Below, piece by piece: positions 60,464 through 64,000 of a stretch of DNA of 64,000 nucleotides. This stretch comes from Halosimplex halophilum (GTDB lineage: Archaea > Halobacteriota > Halobacteria > Halobacteriales > Haloarculaceae). The notes under the pieces were generated by a model that was not told the DNA's origin, did no database searches, and was given only the letters and a program-made list of their open reading frames with translations. Position 1 is the first letter of the stretch. Each line of letters begins with the position of its first letter. Made by a program: the position numbers and the translations under genes. The stretch spans positions 735,751 to 799,750 of the forward strand of contig NZ_SRHV01000005.1 of assembly GCF_004698125.1 (NCBI RefSeq), given 5' to 3'.

Positions 60464-61162
60464 ATGACATCAGCACTGTTCGTCGTCAGCGAGGAGGGCT
60501 ACTGGGGAGAGGAGTGTATCGAGCCGCTCACGACGCTCGAATCCGCGGGCGTCGACGTGACGGTCGCGACGCCGTCGGGCGACCCGCCCGTCGTCGACGA
60601 GCGCTCGGTCGACCCCGACGAGGTCGGCGAGGAGACCGCCGAGCGCGTCCGCGAGGTCCACGAGAACCACCCCGAACTGAACGACCCCGAGCCGCTCGCC
60701 CGCGCCGACGCCGACGGCTACGACGCCGTCGCCTTCCCGGGCGGCCACGGCACCGAGTGGGACGTGAACCAGGACAGCGACGCCCGGCGGCTGCTCCGCG
60801 ACGCCGTCGCCGGCGACGACGGCACGGCGCTCGTGGTCTGTCACGCCGTCGGCATCCTCGCCTTTACCCGTACCGACGGCGGGGAGTTCCTCGTCGACGG
60901 CCGCGACGTGACCGGCTTCCCCAACGAGTGGGAGGAGGGCATCGTCGACGACGCCGACCGGATGCCCGACGGCCGGAAGCTCCCCTACTGGGTCGAGGAC
61001 GAGGTGAAAACGGCCGGCGGGAACTGGGACGCCGAACTCGACGCCGACGCGTCCGTCACCGTCGACGGCGACCTCGTGACCGCCCGCGGCCCCGAGTCGT
61101 CGGCCGCCGCCGCGCGCACTCTGCTCGACGAACTCGGCGTCGCCGCCGAGGCGGGCGACTGA
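60464..61162 (+). CDS. DJ-1/PfpI-superfamily protein
   Basis: A 232-residue protein with a DJ-1-like fold: FVVSEEGYWGEECIEPLTTLESAGVDVTVATPSG, FPGGHGTEWD, and the nucleophile elbow ALVVCHAVGILAF whose Cys (about residue 125) is followed by His. FPNEWEEGI and LPYWVEDEV are typical of the class I glutamine-amidotransferase-like/Hsp31-type branch. Likely glyoxalase-, protease- or deglycase-like; unproven. CTTTAGGC at 60431-60438 is a plausible TATA-type element. A repeat copy begins 22 bases after its stop. Confidence 0.88.
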   Translation: MTSALFVVSEEGYWGEECIEPLTTLESAGVDVTVATPSGDPPVVDERSVDPDEVGEETAERVREVHENHPELNDPEPLARADADGYDAVAFPGGHGTEWDVNQDSDARRLLRDAVAGDDGTALVVCHAVGILAFTRTDGGEFLVDGRDVTGFPNEWEEGIVDDADRMPDGRKLPYWVEDEVKTAGGNWDAELDADASVTVDGDLVTARGPESSAAAARTLLDELGVAAEAGD

Positions 61163-61184
61163 GACTGAACTGAACGGCCGCCCC

Positions 61185-61632
61185 GGCGCGCGCTGGAGCG
61201 CGCTCTCGTGCGCGCGACCGTAGCCGCGCGAGGGATGAGCGGAGGAACGGAGTGACGAAGCGAATCGGCTGGGGAGGTTCGTGGCCGTCTGCGTTGCTGT
61301 GCGGGGCGGTTGTGTCGCCGTGCGGTCCCTGGCGTCCGCGCGAACGTGTGAGCGCGGGCTCGGGAGAGCTTGCTCTCCCGGCGGACTGAACGGGCGAGGC
61401 GCGCTCGCGCCGCCAGTCGCCTGAGCGACCCCTACCCTCGCGGCCGCACGACCGCGGGGGTATGTCGCTTGGTTCGAGAGAGCGAAGCGCTCTCGTCATC
61501 TCGGAAATCTCCGATTTCCGGCGACAGCGACCGCGAGCGCGCCGAGGGCGTTCAGCGCTTGCTGTTGAGTGCGGTAGAAACTCCAGCTAGCGAGCGCGCC
61601 GAAGATCTTCACCGCTCGCTGTCGAGTGCGAC
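61185..61632 (+). repeat. Modular hairpin-rich dispersed repeat, copy 4 (inverted)
   Basis: This 448-bp copy is inverted relative to the others: its conserved GGCGCGCGCTGGAG end is at 61185, 22 bases after the DJ-1 stop. It has the 8-bp hairpin (61362-61379), the cassette type of copy 1 (ACCCCTACCCTCGCGG..., about 61427-61470) with changed but still paired arms, an AT-containing hairpin insert related to copy 2 (about 61470-61530) and at least two ~60-nt units. The 26-nt palindrome block is replaced by an unrelated 28-nt segment (about 61233-61260). Confidence 0.82.
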
Positions 61633-61959
61633 AGACCAGATTCAAGACGAGACGTGGATCCCCGGACCCTCCGTCGTCGGAGCCACGGCTCCGACGCGGC
61701 ATCGCGACTACGGGGGAGTGCAGGGGATAGGATGGGGGAACGTAGGGGCTGGAGCGTGTGACAGTCGGGGTCTCCAGGGCCCCTACGATGCCATTGATCG
61801 TAGATGCATAAAAACCCACGGCAACCGGAGTGAAAGTGGAACCGCCGGACTGCATCGCCACGAACCGTGTCAACGACTGACTCACGGCGGCGATCGGAGG
61901 GGAGCGTTTCGGGTCGAGCAGCCGCCGGCGGCGGCCCGGAAGCGGTCGGGCGGTTCCGG
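61633..61959. other. Intergenic region between repeat copy 4 and RaSEA
   Basis: A 327-base stretch where I see no supported gene. It contains a TTTTTATGC TATA-like block on the minus strand (about 61806-61816), which could drive a short RNA through copy 4, and a GGAGCCACGGCTCC hairpin at about 61679-61692. A 129-codon minus ORF (61496-61885) crosses both this region and the repeat and is probably spurious. Confidence 0.4.
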
Positions 61960-63051
61960 CTACCGGGCGAGCGGGAGGGAGTAGCTGCGTTCGCGTTCCA
62001 CGACCGCCTCCCAGGTGTGCTCACACTCACAGGACACCTGGTCGAAGACGGCGGGGTCCTGGCGCTGGTCGAAGTCCTTGATCGCGCGCTGGACGCGGTC
62101 GTCGCAGTCGCCGCAGTTGTGCGGGCCCCGCTCGGAGCCGTGGCCGACCGGGTCCGAGACGACGATCCCATTCACGTCGGCGGTCGATTCGAGCACCTCG
62201 GCGACCGACCAGAGCCACGGCGGGCGGTAGCCGCCCTCGTGGTACAGATCCTCGACCATCGTGTAGTTCTGGACGTTACAGGGGTTCATCGAGACGGTGT
62301 GACACCCCTCGACGTCGAGACAGCGCCGGACGGACCGTTTCATGTCTTCGACGGCCTCGCCCTCCGAGAGGAAGGGCGGTTTCATCAGGAGGTACGCCTT
62401 GACGCCGCCGCCGTCGACGGCGCTCGCCTCGGCGCAGGCGGCCTCGAAGTCGGAGAAGTCGAAGTACTTGTTGACGCAGTCGCGGCGGACCCGGTCCGTG
62501 GCGGTCTCCAGGCCGATAGCCACGTCACACTCCAGCCCCTCGTCGGTGAACTCGCGGACCTTCTCGCGGTCGACGAAGTCGGGCAGCGACTCGACGACGA
62601 TGCGGTCGCGGTCGCCGAACTCGGCGGCGATGGCCCGGCGGGTCTCGGCGGACACCTCGCGCTCGTCGAGGAAGGAGCCGGAGGTGTAGATCTTGATCAG
62701 GTCGGCGCGGTCGCCGCGCAGGTCCTCGGCGTGTTCCGCCTCGTGGTCCAGACAGGCGTCGATCTGGGCCATGAGGTCCTCGTGGGCGACGCTTCCGCCG
62801 TCGACCGATTCCGCGACGTAGCCGCACATGGTGCAGCCGCCGGCGCGGGCCCACCGGCAGCCGCCGGTGTTGAGGATGATCGTGAGGGAGTCGACGAAGC
62901 CGTCGGGGGTGTTGTCCTCGTCGAGCCAGACCCGCGTGGGCTCGCGCGGGTCGTAGCTGGCGTCGTTGCGCGAGCGCACCTCGCGCATCACCTTGTTGTG
63001 GGCGTCCATCCCCTTGCCCTGCTCGTAGACCTCGGGGCTCGGCTGGCTCAT
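61960..63051 (-). CDS. Archaeosine biosynthesis radical SAM protein RaSEA
   Basis: A 363-residue radical SAM enzyme that works with ArcS to form archaeosine on tRNA. The cluster motif is TGGCRWARAGGCTMCGY with the Cys spacing seen in RaSEA rather than the classical CxxxCxxC. KIYTSGSFLDEREV, ESLPDFVDREKV, AIGLETATDRVRRDCVNKYF and SMNPCNVQNYT follow as in Elp3/MiaB-like folds. The Cys-rich C-terminus (CGDCDDR, CECEHTW) is consistent with an extra metal site. It is in the same window as tgtA and arcS but about 6-17 kb away. Confidence 0.9.
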   Translation of the reverse strand: MSQPSPEVYEQGKGMDAHNKVMREVRSRNDASYDPREPTRVWLDEDNTPDGFVDSLTIILNTGGCRWARAGGCTMCGYVAESVDGGSVAHEDLMAQIDACLDHEAEHAEDLRGDRADLIKIYTSGSFLDEREVSAETRRAIAAEFGDRDRIVVESLPDFVDREKVREFTDEGLECDVAIGLETATDRVRRDCVNKYFDFSDFEAACAEASAVDGGGVKAYLLMKPPFLSEGEAVEDMKRSVRRCLDVEGCHTVSMNPCNVQNYTMVEDLYHEGGYRPPWLWSVAEVLESTADVNGIVVSDPVGHGSERGPHNCGDCDDRVQRAIKDFDQRQDPAVFDQVSCECEHTWEAVVERERSYSLPLAR

Positions 63052-63124
63052 TGGGGGCGTCTATCCGGGCAGGCGGTAAAACCTCCGCGGTCCGGGCGGC
63101 GCTGACCGCCCGCGCCCGCGGCGG

Positions 63125-64000
63125 TCAGCCGTTCGTCAGCGCGAGCCAGCGGAACTCGCCGCTGAGGGCGTCGACCGCCGGTAGCGCAGAGGGGCCGTAG
63201 TGGAAGAGGACGAACGACGTGAGCAGGAGGTAGACGGTCGCCATCGCGGTCGCGACGCCGAACGCGCCCGCGGCGACCCCCTGGAACCGGTCGTCGCGGC
63301 GGGCGGCCACCAGCGCCGCCGCCAGGACCGCGGCGGCGGCAAGCGACGCCAGCCCGAACGGCTGGACGACCCCGCCCTTCGAGGCGTCGACGAACAGGAG
63401 CGCGCCGAACGCCGCGGGCGTCCCGATCACCAGTCCCGCCTCGTAACCGAGGGCGACGGCCCGGGTGCGGTCGGCGAACAGCGACCGGACCTGCGGGATC
63501 CGGACGCAGCCGTAGACCGCCAGCGGGTAGAGGGGGTGGAGGTAGCGGACGGTCGCCTGGACGTGCACCGGGAGGTTGCCCATGTACAGCGAGAGGAACA
63601 GCGCCGCGAACACGACGACGAGCAGGTCCACGGCGTCGACGGCCTCTCGGAGGCGACGGCCCTCGTCGCGGATCTGTCGGCCCCGTCGGCCGAGCGCCGG
63701 CGGGAGCACGATCAGGGCCGCGAGGACCGGCGCCGATTCGAGCACCGAGAGGTTCGTCCGTCCGTCGAAAAAGAGGTTCCCGACGGACTTGTCGGCCTCG
63801 CCCCAGCGGACGAACGTCCGGAAGACCCGTCCGGGTTCGGTGACCAGCGTGACGACCCCGCCGACGTACATGTCCAGCGCCCGCCGGGCCAGCGGCCGGA
63901 CGGCCTCGACCCCGGCGACGACCGTCCCCGCGAGCGCGGCGAGCGTGCCCGCGACCGCCGCGAGGACGCCGCCCGACCCGGTCGCGCCGCCCGACGCCCC
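63125..64000 (-). CDS. Polytopic membrane protein, glycosyltransferase-like (5' end cut by window)
   Basis: The frame is open from the stop at 63125 to the window end, so the start is missing; the visible part is 291 residues. It has about seven hydrophobic segments. ADKSVGNLFFDGRTNLSVLESAPVL, the region FLSLYMGNLPVHVQATVRYLHPLYPLAVYG and RIPQVRSLF resemble C-terminal halves of haloarchaeal GT-C-type (dolichol-linked) glycosyltransferases or O-antigen-like proteins. I cannot confirm a family from this part. Confidence 0.6.
   Translation of the reverse strand, partial: GASGGATGSGGVLAAVAGTLAALAGTVVAGVEAVRPLARRALDMYVGGVVTLVTEPGRVFRTFVRWGEADKSVGNLFFDGRTNLSVLESAPVLAALIVLPPALGRRGRQIRDEGRRLREAVDAVDLLVVVFAALFLSLYMGNLPVHVQATVRYLHPLYPLAVYGCVRIPQVRSLFADRTRAVALGYEAGLVIGTPAAFGALLFVDASKGGVVQPFGLASLAAAAVLAAALVAARRDDRFQGVAAGAFGVATAMATVYLLLTSFVLFHYGPSALPAVDALSGEFRWLALTNG

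Overview
The window is a very GC-rich stretch of a halophilic archaeon (class Halobacteria). The evidence is consistent: acidic, Asp/Glu-rich proteins; short or absent leaders with TATA-like boxes about 25-30 bases before start codons; an RpaC-type single-stranded DNA-binding protein next to a histone doublet and an HDAC-type deacetylase; HalX and bacterio-opsin-activator-type regulators; Tat lipoproteins; F420 biosynthesis (cofH); and the archaeosine genes tgtA, arcS and RaSEA. I cannot fix the genus from sequence alone. I see no transposase, integrase, rRNA or CRISPR array.

Layout. 1-6.3 kb: the end of a secreted surface protein, small zinc and membrane proteins, an amphi-Trp/YegP protein, DUF309, two tandem DUF6653 proteins, VOC and cupin proteins, tRNA-Arg(GCG) and a lipoprotein. 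6.3-6.75 kb: first copy of a modular repeat. 7-10 kb: rpaC, histone, deacetylase. 10-15 kb: CCA-adding enzyme, an intron-containing tRNA-Asn, a polysaccharide deacetylase and a lipase-maturation-factor-like protein. 15-19 kb: ArsR-type regulator and metY-metX (methionine synthesis from O-acetylhomoserine). 19-23 kb: a CHAT-domain protease convergent with a 46-residue membrane/export peptide, a degenerate RecA-like protein and a HalX protein; base composition drops sharply here. 23-30 kb: HTH regulator, two membrane-winged-helix paralogues, cofH, a cation exchanger, purC, a CHY zinc finger protein. 30-35 kb: CPBP protease, purU, a REC-GAF / RecA-like pair, purS-purQ. 35-44 kb: Nudix, an ABC-2 exporter, a DCC thiol protein, lipoprotein, ArsA/Get3-type ATPase, CstA transporter. 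45-63 kb: the three archaeosine genes with tmk, an E1-alpha protein, trkA between two Lrp-type domains, a DMT permease, upp, two Nudix proteins, a membrane metzincin-like protein, a PQQ propeller and a DJ-1 protein. 63-64 kb: the end of a polytopic membrane protein.

The most unusual features are two. First, four copies of a 400-530 bp hairpin-rich mosaic repeat (6345-6743, 44990-45520, 54041-54573, 61185-61632). The copies share a conserved hairpin core, swap alternative hairpin cassettes, and carry a variable number of ~60-nt units; three of them lie beside the archaeosine genes. Second, the CHAT protease / DUF7503-like small peptide locus at 18976-21236 sits in a compositionally foreign patch and is the best candidate here for an undescribed stress or defence module. 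Function is inference in both cases.
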